A DNA stretch of 64,000 bases from Myoxocephalus aenaeus (Eukaryota > Chordata > Actinopteri > Perciformes > Cottidae). This document shows, piece after piece, positions 36,951-49,395 of this stretch. The stretch lies in the NCBI GenBank assembly GCA_038501785.1, contig JBAMJR010000187.1, positions 502,501 to 566,500 of the forward strand. Reading direction: 5' to 3'. Position 1 is the first letter of the stretch, and each line of letters opens with the position of its first letter. The notes below the pieces were generated by a model, which made no database searches, was not told the origin of the DNA, and was given only the letters and a program-made list of their open reading frames with translations. A program made the position numbers and the translations under genes.

Positions 36951-38463
36951 GTCTTTTAACTTAATAAGAATGGTCCTTATTCACATGGCATCTCCTAGAA
37001 GCAAAACCGAATTATACCAAATATGAATTCAGTGCTTTTTGTTTTGCCTATCTGTTCTCTGTTGTACAACAACCATACAAAAGCGAGCAAACTGGCAAAA
37101 CAAGTAATATACAGCATGTATTACTCTCAGAAGTGTGTGTAGGCAGTACCATGAGAGCTCCCCAAAAGTGAAGCCAAAACATCTCAAACTCCCTCTGGTG
37201 GCTGGCTGATAGTTTAGGAAGCGCTATATTTGATATGGTAGAGTTTTCTATGAGCGGAGCACGCATTTAAAACGTCAATACCACAGTTGATGGCACTTGT
37301 GATCAACTAGTAATCTTAAAATGAGGATGACTCAACTGGCAGAGTGGTCATTTTAGTGAAAATATGTACACCTGCCGATACACTGAAGCCGTTACATGTC
37401 CTCTTTGGTTGGCAGTTTGTTACTTTTTAGGAGGAAAAAGACATTTCAATTTAAAAGTAAACTGTATTTAAATTAATACACGACAGAAACACTTTTAATA
37501 TTGGACCATCCGGAGGGCTGCCATGCCAGTCAATCGCTCCTCCATATTCTACTGTGAAATATTCTCAAATCTATGTTTTCTTACTAAATTACTTTGTGTT
37601 GTCTGTTTATATCTGCAATTGGTGTCTGCTGTAATTTGGTACAGCATATTTGGATGCTACTGTGTTCTAAATGGGTTTTATGAACGTCCTCGTAGAATTT
37701 GGGGGAGCCTAAATTTGATCTTGTGATATTGCAGGTAGTGTAGCTGCCTGATCCGCCTTTGAGGTATTTTTATATAATTGTATATATTTCCTAGTCGTGG
37801 CAGTGAAATGAGAGGGGAGTAACTCTTCCCATGCAGTCTTTGGAACGATTACATCTATACTAAATGTCCTAACCTAGTCGAATTCTGAAGTGTAATTAAA
37901 GATATTAAGCCTAAATAATTTGGGATTTCTTCTACAGTATAATCAACCTTTACATTGATGTAGATTTTTGTGATGTCAAGGGGAGGAAATAGGAAGAATG
38001 ATGGTGGCAGAGCTGGTGCACAGAAATCAAAGTCATCATGGCTTTGATTAACCCCACAACTTCCACTGTGGGCTGTGAAGGAGTAAAGTAATACACCAGA
38101 GGGCCCTTCTAAATAATGCACCTATAATGACATGCAGTAGGAAATCTGTTGCTCCACTGTCTTAGTGCTCTTGCCACTTGTCCATCGGGAGCATTGCTGT
38201 TGCTGCTGCCACTGGTCAGAGAAAGTATATTGCAACAATAATGAAGTGAGGTTACAGGACAACAGTCTGGTAAGGGCAGTATGAAACGTCAAACTAGCTC
38301 CCAGTGGCAGCAGGGAGGGCGATATTATAGAGATTTATTCCCAAAAGGGGAAAATAAAGTTAATACAGCTCATCTTAAATTTAAGTGGGCCCGATTTAGT
38401 GCTTTCTCGCCTCACAGGTTTCCATGGGTCGTGGTTATATCTCTGGACCCTGGTCCTGCCTGA

Positions 38464-38855
38464 CACCCACTGCTACGATCATCATTATTATTATTAGTTG
38501 CATTGCTATTATTATTGCCGATACCATTACTGCCTTTATTATCATTATTATTCTACTATATCCACTGCTGCCGTTATTTTTTTTTCATCATGCCTACTAA
38601 TTGTATTAATACTTTCTGTCATATGCATTGAATGTGTTGTAACTCTGTCATGTTGTTCATTCTGTACACATGACATCTATTGCACTTCTGTCCATCCTGA
38701 TAGAGGGATCCCCTCCTCTGTTAATCTCCCGAGGGTTTCTTTCTTTTTTTCTGCCCGATAAAAGAGGATGTCATATGTGCACAGATTGCAGAGACAAATT
38801 TGTGATTTTGGGTTGTACAAAATAAATGTAATTTAATTTAATTGAACATCTGGAC
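38464..38855 (+). repeat. Teleost retroposon copy with AATTTAATTTAATTG tail
   Basis: Begins in an ATT-rich stretch (ATCATTATTATTATTAG) and contains ACTTCTGTCCATCCTGATAG, AGGGATCCCCTCCTCTGTTA and CCCGAGGGTTTCTTTC. It ends with GACAAATTTGTGATTTTGGG, an AATAAA and a short tandem AATTT tail. I recognise these as landmarks of a very abundant dispersed repeat in percomorph fishes. A short-repeat tail fits a retroposon copied by a LINE. Confidence 0.72.
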
Positions 38856-40859
38856 TCGCTGTCTTATTAGTAGATGATTTTTTTTCTTCTTCATGGAAAT
38901 AAAAAGCATGTCTAATCAAGAAGAGAACGCAAATGGTGAGACGTAATTCACCACTATTTAAGAACACCAAAGGTTCTTGAATTTCCCTGAAAACTTATGG
39001 TGGTCATAATTAAAATTCAAACAGCTGGTCTGCTATAATCACAAGAGCAAATTAGTAAAGAAAGTAAGAACCATGCCAGCAATTCATCAAACGCTTATTT
39101 CTATACACTAGCTTCTCTATACTAGAAAATGTGTTCGACAAGATACTTGTATTGTAAGTAATATCAGACAAGCACATATCTCGAAGCGGAGCCTCTGCAT
39201 ATTTATGTTAACCTCGGGACACATCTGCTCACCGGTTTACCTGATTTTGATGTCAGTATATGTTTTGCTTTGGCACTGACTTAAAGCCAGTTCCACCACC
39301 TCTCAGAACACCACTTGCTTTAAATTCAGATAAACTGAAAAACGCTACAGGTCTGGAAGAAAACATAGCAGTAATTAAATAGGCCTAAAGCTGTTTTCTA
39401 TGTCGTACTGATTGCTGTACTTGCATCACATTTTCTCCATTGCAAAGTCTGTGCAGCAAAAAAGGCCGTACATTGAACATCGGTTCTTTATACGGACTGT
39501 CACCCTGCTCATGTAAATGCTTGAGATGAGCCTTTTAAGACCACTGGTGCAAAGACAATATTGAGGCCTGAATGCTGCCGACAACTATTTTATAGATTCA
39601 GGGTCACTGGATTATAGAACACATCCTGTTGAATCTTCACAGAGTACTGTAATAATTCAACTGCCATGTCTCACATACATCCCAAAAATATGAATAACTA
39701 GGAGCCCGTAAAAATAATTTCTTCAGAAATGTATTTACTGGTTTTGACTGTTTTCAAAATAAGCTTTCAATGCTGTGGTTCTCCGGCGTTGCCTTACTTT
39801 GACATTTTATTTGGGATTTTCTGTCATTAAGGTTTAAGAACTCATGAGCTAATCTAATCTAAATCACTTGTATGTAACATCATACGGTGACAGAGTAGTA
39901 TAACTGAGATGTATCATTAAATGAAATGTGGACATGGCAGATATACACTATGGTGATTGCCGGTTGTGTGTAAATAGTAATTTGAAGTACACAACAACAC
40001 GTTGCAAGATACATCAACATTTACTTAGTAGGCGGATACAGATAATGGGAACAGCTGGGCCCAGGTTTTTAAATAGGGCACCTTACACATCACACATTTA
40101 TGGCTACTGTACATTAGCAAACAGTGGCAGGCTGTTTTTTTTTATTGTGAGTTTGTCAAAAGCATGGCGTGGCTGAAAAGCGCAAACATATTACATTTGT
40201 GGAGACTATAATTACTTGTTGTGCCCTCAGTATAGAAAGAGAGAAAAAAAAAAGAAAAGTTGTAATATATTTGAAACCTTAGCTCATATATAATGTAATA
40301 CCATGTAGAAACAAATCCAACTTGATTGAGTGCTTGTATGTTCATCACAGGCTCTTTAAAAACACAAACAGAGCAATTGTCTAGTACAGTTAAATGGTTA
40401 ACACTGGGACCAGTTTCTCTTATGAACTATCATCGCCTAATCATCACTTGTAACCATTTTACGGTCTGCTGGCAACAATGACATCCAAATACCGTAAAAC
40501 CAGAATAAACAAGAATTGGCAGAACAAAATAAAAAATTGGCTCATGCAAAGTAAATACTGGTATTTGTAATGATGGTTTGATCATTATTTCTACACCTAG
40601 AAGCTGCTCAAAACAGCCTCGACCTCATCTGTTGGCCAGTCTTATCTGTTGTTAGTTAAGGGTCTTACTCCAGAGCCTCTCAGCTGTTGTACTGAGGGAG
40701 GGACACATGCTGCTCTTTCGCTTTCCTTGCAGATTTTACAACCTGGTTGTGGATCAAATCGGGTCCCTTTCAGTCGCAGGCTCTATTCCACCACTGCTCC
40801 TATGTTGTTTTGATAGCATCGGCAGCTTTATTGAGTAGCCATTGCCTTTAACGTGACAT

Positions 40860-40965
40860 TGCAGATATAAAAGAAATCACTGCAGAGGACAGATGATGTG
40901 GTGTTTGTACAGATTGTAAAGGCCTTTTAAATTGGGCAATATAAATAAAACTGAATTCAATTGTT
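40860..40965 (+). repeat. Second, truncated copy of a related retroposon tail
   Basis: Reads GTACAGATTGTAAAGGCC, then TTAAATTGGGCAATATAAAT and AAAACTGAATTCAATTG, the pattern of the same type of 3' end as at 38464-38855. The upstream limit is unclear; similarity before 40860 is not convincing to me. Confidence 0.6.
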
Positions 40966-41251
40966 GTTGTTTGTCTTGTCCCACCGTCATTTTCACTGAT
41001 GACAACATACTGTATGTGCTGTTTACCAGTTAGCTTTACAAGTCATCATCTCCCCAAGGATTTTAAAATGCTTAGTAATAACTATAAAATGCATTAGTGA
41101 AAATGTGCTTGATGTTACTCTGGTGTACTGTACGTCTCACATTCAGTAGGCTCAAGGCCATGGAAGTGTTGAAGTACTGTCCGTCTCTTCCAATAAATAG
41201 AGAAGAAGTCAAATACCGCAATATTATAAAGTAACATTTACTTTAAAAAAA

Positions 41252-41575
41252 AGGTGCAATATGTAAGATCTGGCCATAATTTGAGTTTTAAAACATAAAA
41301 AAATGAACTAACATGCTGTTTACAGTGTCAAAAGAAACATCTATGTATTGTGTTGCAGAGATATCTCCTGAAATGAGCATGCTAAACAAGTAGCCCGAGC
41401 ACGTCCTATCTTACAACACGACAGTGATTCACTGGAGTGTCTGCCTGAAGTCCAGAATGACAGAACGAAGAAGTAAAGTGTCACTTTGAAAGTTGAGGGT
41501 CCGTGGATGTTTTGACAGTTTGTTTGTTGAATTAGATCCAAAGTGGCAAAACAAGAAAACAACTCACAATATAAA
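41252..41575 (+). repeat. Possible teleost dispersed repeat (GTGCAATATGTAAGATCTGG)
   Basis: The opening AGGTGCAATATGTAAGATCT and TTGAGTTTTAAAACAT resemble the start of a dispersed fish element as I remember it. The rest is too divergent to align by eye and no target duplication is visible. Confidence 0.4.
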
Positions 41576-44500
41576 CTGAAGCTCTAGTTCCTTGTTCATA
41601 ACAGTTTCTTCAATTTGAGACACATAATGAAACATATACATCCTATTGGTGTATTTCATTTTTAAATGATAACTTTAGCACACATCGGGCAAAGGAATTT
41701 TCAAATCTAAATCAAATAAGGAAAAAGAAAACTGACAACATAATCCAAATACTTCATGAGGAATTCATCAGGTTCGCAAGCTTTCGAGCATTTCTGAACA
41801 GGAAAGTACAACAAAGGGATGCTATATGGTTTCTTGCTACCAGCAGTGAAGCACTTGCCTGCAGGAGGTCTACCTGCCTCTCAAGATAACTTGACGGCAG
41901 GCTGAATATAAGCCAAACCTGCTGGTTTCCCTCACTGTGTCCAGACATTAGATCTGCTCTTGTTTCATGTTAATGCTCATTGGCTCTTCTACCTGCCACA
42001 CAGCTAGGTTAGTCACACACATGTATCCACACATGCTTACTGTGGACGGAACCCTATCTATGTTCGGTCCACATAGATGTGTGCATGCTCTTTTCTCTCT
42101 CATAGAGATCAAGCAATATTTGCATATTGTAGGCCGATAACTATCAAATAAATGAATGTACTGAAACACAAAAGATTTTAGAGAAATCATTTTGTGTCGG
42201 GAGTTTATTTTTTAACTGACACTGTCCCAGTCAGAACATATCAAAATCAGTCAAAATTCAACATTTTGTGTCAAGAGTGTTTTCATTGTTCAATAATGTG
42301 TCACTAGAACAGTAGATCTCTATTAATATAGTATGCTATGGAGGCTAGATGACAGATTAGTTATATTATCTAGAAAGACACCAATGTGTTACAAATAAAG
42401 ACATCAAATACATTCTGTTCAGGGTCACTGGATTACAACACATACTTTGCAGTCAATCCCACAGTCACACAACCACGTATATATAGAAAGTCACGTTCAA
42501 TTATCATTTCTCATGCACAAGGAAATGTAGTTTGTGATCATTGTAACCTCCCCATTTCTATTTATTACTTCATAAAATCTGCAGAAGTTCTGTGTGTTGT
42601 AAAGGCAGAACTGAAACGTCTTTGGCTAACCTGATGGATAACAACCAATTCATACAAATACAGTACAGTCCTAATTACCGGTAGAAGCCTGTGTACGAAG
42701 AAAAAACTAAAAAGCTGTTTGGAGAGTCAAGACAGCGGAGCTATCGGTATGCTTTCTACCACGGCTGTAGACTGCGAAGGAAAATAGTACCTATAATGTT
42801 GTCGTGGATATACCATCCAGAGACAATGTGTAATGGATCAGCAGCATTGTTCTAATGTTTCTCATTAACTACTCTTACCTTCATCAACCCAGTTTATAAT
42901 TGGTCCCATTCCAAAGGACTTCACATTACTTAATGACTCAATCAAAACGTGTAAGTCCCTTAGCACAAATGTATGAATCAATGTAAGACTTCATGATGTA
43001 AATTGATGATTCTGTGGTGGACATGATAAAACTATGGCAGTTGGGCAACAGCAACTTTATCGCTAAACATAAGGTGAAACGCCTTGATGTGGCCGGAAAG
43101 CACTTATAAAGTTAAATGACGACCTAATGAAAATGAGCTAGTATCTGATTAGTCCTCTATACCTCAGAGGACTACCCAGGAGATATGGAGAAAAAAAAAG
43201 GATGTAGCTGGAACCACTTTTTGTTATAACAGTAACTGTACAGCAAATGAAGGCAAAAGAAAACAACATCATTATCTGCTGCCTGAGGAAGTTTATGAGC
43301 AGGTGTGAAATAGCAGCCGTGTCGTGCAGGGGAAGAAGAATGAAGATGGAAGGAGGAGGAGCAGAAGAAGGATGGAGCAGCAGGGGAACACCGTGAACGA
43401 ACTGGCTCCACAGACCTGTTTTGGCTCGCTCCCTGCCGAGAATACAATCCAGCCGGTGCTCATTAGCAGCTGGAGTTTCATTACCCTGACTGTGGAGCCT
43501 GTTTAATGAACCCTCAATGAGAACATATATCCTGCTTCCCCATTTAAGCTCAGAGGTACGAGGTGACGTGCCCCCCTGAAGCACGCTTATTGCGATTTCC
43601 ACTGTTAGAACCATAAATGCCCTATGCTGCAAGCACAGATGGAGTGTCCAATGAGACCTTACATCAAACTGAAGTTAGACTGTTAATAATAAAGTATCTC
43701 CTTGTAAAATAAGGTTTGGCGGGAGGGGGTGGCAAGGGGGTAGTAATCGTAATTGTGACTGACATCTCAGCTTGATGCTAAGATGTTATTATTGTGGCTC
43801 TAACGGTAGATACAGATGGCATTTCATTAACCATTTGACCAGCAGAGCTAAAGCTTCTTCATTAAGCGATTCACCCCTGCGGGGCAAAGCGGCTGTGGTG
43901 TAAGAATCCTCAAGAGATGAGGAATACAGATTAATGAAGCTTCATCATTAAATAAAGAAAACGACAACATACAAAGTCAGCCTCTAGCAGCGGATTAAAA
44001 AAGGAAAGCAGCAATGAACCTGATATGCCATGGAAACGATATGACTCACTGTTAAAGCCAAAAAGAAATCACAGTCCATTCAGCTCTGCTGCCACCTCAT
44101 CACTGCTTGCCGAAATATTATCATAAATTCTAAAAACTGGTAACAATGGGTCTTGATTATACAATTGGGCTTGAATCTTTCTAAATGGTACAAAATAAAG
44201 CCAGTTTGTAAAAAATGTCTATGCTTAACTGGTGCACCACATTCATTCTTATTATATAAGAAAATCTTCCTCACATCCCCCTGTCTCCGCTTTCAAATTC
44301 AGTATCATACCAAGACAACAACAACGATCTCACACTATCTGCATCATCTTATGAATGCAGCCCAGGACATCAGCTGTGAGACCTTGCATCAGATGACTTC
44401 TCTTTGATGAGATGTTTTAAAAACAGAAAAAAAAGATCAAACCCTATTTACCCAATACACACAAAGCCATATACACTTATCTGTTAAATCTGTTAAAAGG

Positions 44501-47340
44501 TGCTAAGAGAGAGACCTAGCTGTGGGAGAGGACGGGACCTGAGGTTCAGGCTTGATTGACAGGGACAGAGCTCTGAGACCACAGCTGAAACAATTGACAG
44601 GTGACTGTTGACCACCTGTTGCAAATGCAGTCACGCACTCATACATAAACAAACATAAATGTACTTGCGGACATGCAACGGAAACACACATTGCATGCAC
44701 ACATGCACACATGCACAGGAAACTCTATCCTTCCTCAAAGAGCTATGTGATATTTCCTATCTTAGCCTACTTCCCATCCCGCTTGTTTACAACAGAGAAA
44801 TGTGGAAAGTTGACAGTCCAACCTAAAAGAACAAATGAATTCCACATGCAAGCATTAATCATATGTGAGGATGGCCAAAATGAAACACACACTCACACAC
44901 ACATGATATTGGATAAAAAAAAGCTATAAAATTACCATTTTAGACAAATAAGGGCATGGCCTGACTGCCTACGATACCACAAGAAGCCTCAGTTGCATGT
45001 GACTATTGATGTGAGACCGTTTTTATGCATCCAAGAGTTGCATCCTTCAGCACAATACCAAACAAACACTCCTTTACAACTCCTAAGAACTCACTTTATT
45101 TGGGACCTGAATGTCACACTGTGCTCGTGTTGCAAAAGGTCCAACTGACTCCCCAGATCAGATTCTTCCGGCACTGTATCAACATGTTGACGCTGACCTT
45201 GTTGTAAAAGCTCCAAGTTCAAACAACCATCTTATCCGGTCTCAGCAGTTACAAAAAAAAAAGACAGCATTGTTTACCATCTCTGAAGTGGTAGACTACA
45301 CAGGCTGAAAGATGCTCTCTTTATTGACGAAAGAACACTGGAAAAGTCCTTGACACATGCAAGTGATGCACAGTACCAGGCCAATGCCAAACTCAGACAC
45401 TAGATCACACTGCAAGGTGTAACTTCAAATAAAATGCAATTCCTAGATTTATGATTGTACCCACTTGAGAGGAATAGCATGTGTAGCTGTGTTGAGAAGC
45501 CTTTCAGCGGTTCGTGGGGCCTCATCCTACAACAGCTGGGCTGCCACAATTAGCCGTCATTAGTTAAGAATTTACACAGCACATAATTGTACATAATAGT
45601 TGAGTAAGTTGGCTCATTCCTGTTCCTTCTTTTACCTGATAACGATGGCTTTTGGAAGAAGGAGGTAGTTCTCCTGGCTTTGCTACTTACATATATTGAA
45701 TAAATGGCTGTACATGGCAGCGATAACAAGTAGCTGTATTACCTTAAAAAGAGGTTGGTTATTTCTTTAATTCTGTGAGAACTGAGTCAATATTAGAGAG
45801 CATGTGAGGGTCACTACCAAAGCTATAAAATAAACAAAAATGTCTTTAATGCCTGGAGCTGCACAAGAAGAGACTGACTTTTGTTGTTGTTCCAACAGTG
45901 CAATGAGCAATATAAATGTATTGGGTACAACCATCTTATAGACTGCCATATCATTTATTATATAATTCTGATCTATAATGGCTATCTATCATCATGAGTA
46001 GACCAGAAATGCAAAATTACATTTCATAACCTCAGCTAATATTTTGTGCACTCTCTGTGTTTGAGACTGAAGCAGTTTGATGTTTCAGCGTCATTTTCTG
46101 ATTGCAAAAAAATTCTACGGAGGGCTTAGTCAGTAAGTCTGTCACATACGTGTAAAATAGTACGGCCTGTTATATCGCTAAAAGAGTAATTTTAGCATAA
46201 AGTACACACACCTTGAGCATTATTTTTATTTTCTCTGTGTTGTTGGGAAGCAAGAGGGAGGAGGGAAAGCTTAAGAAAGACTGTGTCTAGCACTGCCATG
46301 TGAATGTGTATTTTATGTACATGTTCTTCAAGGGGGGTCTCAGGTTTGCAGAGGTGAGATGGGGGAGAGGGGTGTTGCTTGTTAACCTGCAGTAGGTAAA
46401 CCTAAACACATTGTAACATGACAAACTCAACTACATAGATTCTCCCCCCTGAATCTCTATAGGAAATTCCAAACCAGGTCTTTGAAAACTACCAGTGCCA
46501 GAACACCAGCTGTCATGAGATAACATTTATCTGGCGTCTGCTATCTGCCGGTCGCCCGCTCTGTGCCAGCTGAATGTCAGACACACCCTCGTGCCTTGGT
46601 ATGTGACAGTCAACAGTGACTGGGTTACTACTGTCTGCGTATGTGAGCCATGTACAATAAGAGAGGGCACCACTTTCTGTGTTGCCCTCTGCTAAAGATA
46701 ACGCAATCCCATCACTCTGCTTAAGTCAATGAGAGGAATTTGAGCCTGCTCTGCTGGAAACCAAAAGAGAGCACTTCGGGGAACATTAGCCCTAAACACT
46801 CAAACACAACGCCCAATAAAGGACAGAATAACACTACAGGCTCCCCCTCGCAGAAACACAATAACACACATATATACAGTACGTGCAGTTACTGAGAAAT
46901 GTGCTCATTACATTCCCATGTAAAAAAAAAAAATGCAGTGCTCCGGTCAGACAATGTGTCCCCAAACAGAAGAAAACTGACTCCTCTGTAATCTAAACAA
47001 ACACTTTAAAATAAACACGGCACTATTGTGTGTTTGTATAAGAGGCTACGTGAAGGAACACTGCTCAAACGCACTGGTACTTACATGGACCACTCGTGCA
47101 GGAACTGATTCTACCCTTAAATTACAGAGACCTGTCCCTGACCCCATGGACACAACAAGGACATTCAATATAATACAAAACACACAGCTATGAAGATCAC
47201 AAATTGAGGGCAAAGTTGTGAATTCCAGCCGACAACATGTACATTTCTCATTCTTAAGCCAGATCAAGTTTCCAATGCCTCCAAAACACAAACAGACATA
47301 TACACACACAAATGAACGAAAAGCCATGATGTGAACTCAC

Positions 47341-47445
47341 CATTATGTGAGGACTCCTTGTTATCGGCCACGTTCCTCAGTGCTGAAACGATGGCATCAG
47401 AGGGAACACGAGGACTTTCCACATATTTGGGCTTCCTGATTGGAC
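47341..47445 (-). CDS. tanc1: tanc1 coding exon E2 (RKPKYVESPRVP segment)
   Basis: A 105-nt exon with acceptor TGCTAGCAG and donor ATG|GTGAGT. The first two bases (GT) complete the Gly codon begun in E1, giving SPG-PIRKPKYVESPRVPSD across the junction. This is the conserved TANC1 N-terminal block. The rest reads as a short Asn/Glu/Ser-rich stretch. The exon ends with one base of a split codon, which E3 completes as Glu. Upstream in the transcript (plus-strand 47466-47538) the intron is a long purine-rich GA tract, pyrimidine-rich in the RNA, ending about 20 nt before the acceptor. Confidence 0.94.
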
Positions 47446-47465
47446 CTGCTAGCACAGACCGAAGA

Positions 47466-47538
47466 TACAGAGAGAGGGAGAGGGAGAGGGAGCGCGAGAG
47501 AGAGAATGAAAGAAAAAGAGGAAGAGAGAGAGAGAGAG
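47466..47538. repeat. GA-rich tract upstream of the E2 acceptor
   Basis: Interrupted GAGAGG/GAGA repeats. In transcript sense a C/U-rich tract that ends about 20 nt before the E2 acceptor. Confidence 0.9.
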
Positions 47539-49205
47539 TTCTCGCTGTATTAATGTGTTCCAGAAAGGACTAGAGATGAGAGGTGGTGGTGTCTTAGTTG
47601 GGCAGGCTTGGCTGCACTCCGTAACTCACATACACTATTCACATACACACCCACACACTAACACACACACTCTCAGACAGCTCCCTGCGCTGATAGCAGC
47701 TCTGGTCTGTCTAACAACCCAGAATATTGTCTGCATGGCTGGAGTATCGCAGTAAAACACAGCTAGCCGCTTCTGGGAATGTAAAAAAACAGCAGGAAAC
47801 CACAACAATTAGCCTCTTAGTGAACTTTAAAGATGAGTATTTAAACACACATGCACTGTTGGGGATCGGCAAAACAGACAAAGAGTTTTTCTGCTTTCTG
47901 ATCTGTGAGCAGTCCCTTGAAAGTATACCCTGTTACTGCTGCAAAGACACTTAAGGATGGATTCAGGTATGTGTGTCCCGCTGTACGTCAGATGATGCCT
48001 CAGGGACAGCGGTACAGTCCTCTGAGGACTGTCTTTGTCTTTGGTGAAAAGTCGAGGTTAGCTGGCTGTTCGGTTCTCTGCTCTCACCAGGGCAGAATCA
48101 GAAAATCCCACAGCTCCACACAGAATGCTTGCTCACTGTACCGAACATTAACCCAAACCACTGACATACGCACCCCACTAGAGACACCGGTCCTTTTGCA
48201 ACATTTCCATCTCTGTGCTGTGTTGTCTAATGCATATTCTGTAAAAACTGCTTTTAATTTGCCCTAAATAGACAAAAGATGAGGTTATGTTTATGATTGG
48301 CAGTAAAGATCGACTAATCTTTCTCAAGAGTGCCGTTATAATTATTTGTACATGCAGGAGATTCAGCAAAGACACTATACTTGAAACAAACATCTCCCAA
48401 GCAACCAGCTCTGGACATTTCAAGGCCTCTACTTCTATCCCACAATTTATGGTGGAAAAAAAAAAAAAAATTCCAGAGTCCAGACATAAAAGCAAAGGTT
48501 TGACTGCAGGAAACAATCTAACAACATGAAGTGACACAATATAGATCCATAAATTAATGGAGAATAGCAACAGCACGCCTCCCCTTGAGTCACTCCTCCA
48601 TTCTACTCCAACCTTGACCTACTGTAACCCGATCCAAACCTCCTTGTCTTCCAGATGACTGCATGCATAACCCCAGTCATAACATAAAGATCACATGGAA
48701 GAGCAGCGATAACCATTTCCTATTACCACATTTGATAACCAGTCGCTCCCTCCTCCAGAAATAAAATCCTCTGAGTCAGATGGAACAATTTCTTAAACTG
48801 CAGCTTCGCTCTTGGCCACAGATACTAAAAGTGGAGGTGAGGGGTGGAGAGGAGAGTAATGGCAGCAGCCCCGTTAGGGGAAATTATCTGGAAGTGTCAT
48901 TGCAACAAACCGAGCATGAGAGTCAAAGTAATCTTGAAGCACAGTGCCATCTATGGATATGCAACTTGAAATGCATAGTGGGGAATGGATCTTTTCATGC
49001 CCCTCTCTCTTCTTGCTTGTTAGCAGAAGTCACGATATAAAGCCAGTAAAAGAACTCAAAGTAAAAGCCCAAAGTAAAATGCTGCAGCAGAGAGCAGTGG
49101 TCGTACTATGTGGTGAAAAATAGTTGTAAAAGGTGATAATTGGTGTCGTTTAAAGACACTATAATCTTAAGATTAAGTTTCCAACACGTGAGGTTTGTGT
49201 ACATA

Positions 49206-49395
49206 GTGGGGCTGGGCAATATGTCAATTAATAAATAGCTGTTCTCTTACAATGCCTTTTACAATTAGTCATTATATTCACATTATCAATGATTATCAAA
49301 AATCGCATTGTGTAAATATTTGTGTAAAAGCACCAGTGGCAACCATGCAATATCAATATTTGGATATTTGGTTTTCTCCATACCGCCCAGCCCTA
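49206..49395. mobile_element. Short MITE-like element with GGGCTGGGC inverted ends
   Basis: The left end GGGCTGGGCAATATG and the right end CATACCGCCCAGCCC are inverted repeats with two mismatches in 15 bases. Just outside, GTACATA occurs at 199-205 and 396-402 of the 49-kb block (49199-49205 and 49396-49402), a probable target duplication. The interior contains CAATGATTATCAAAAATCGC and CAATATCAATATTTGGATAT, AT-rich and non-coding. Size and ends fit a non-autonomous hAT element. One base of the expected 8-bp duplication differs. Confidence 0.75.
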
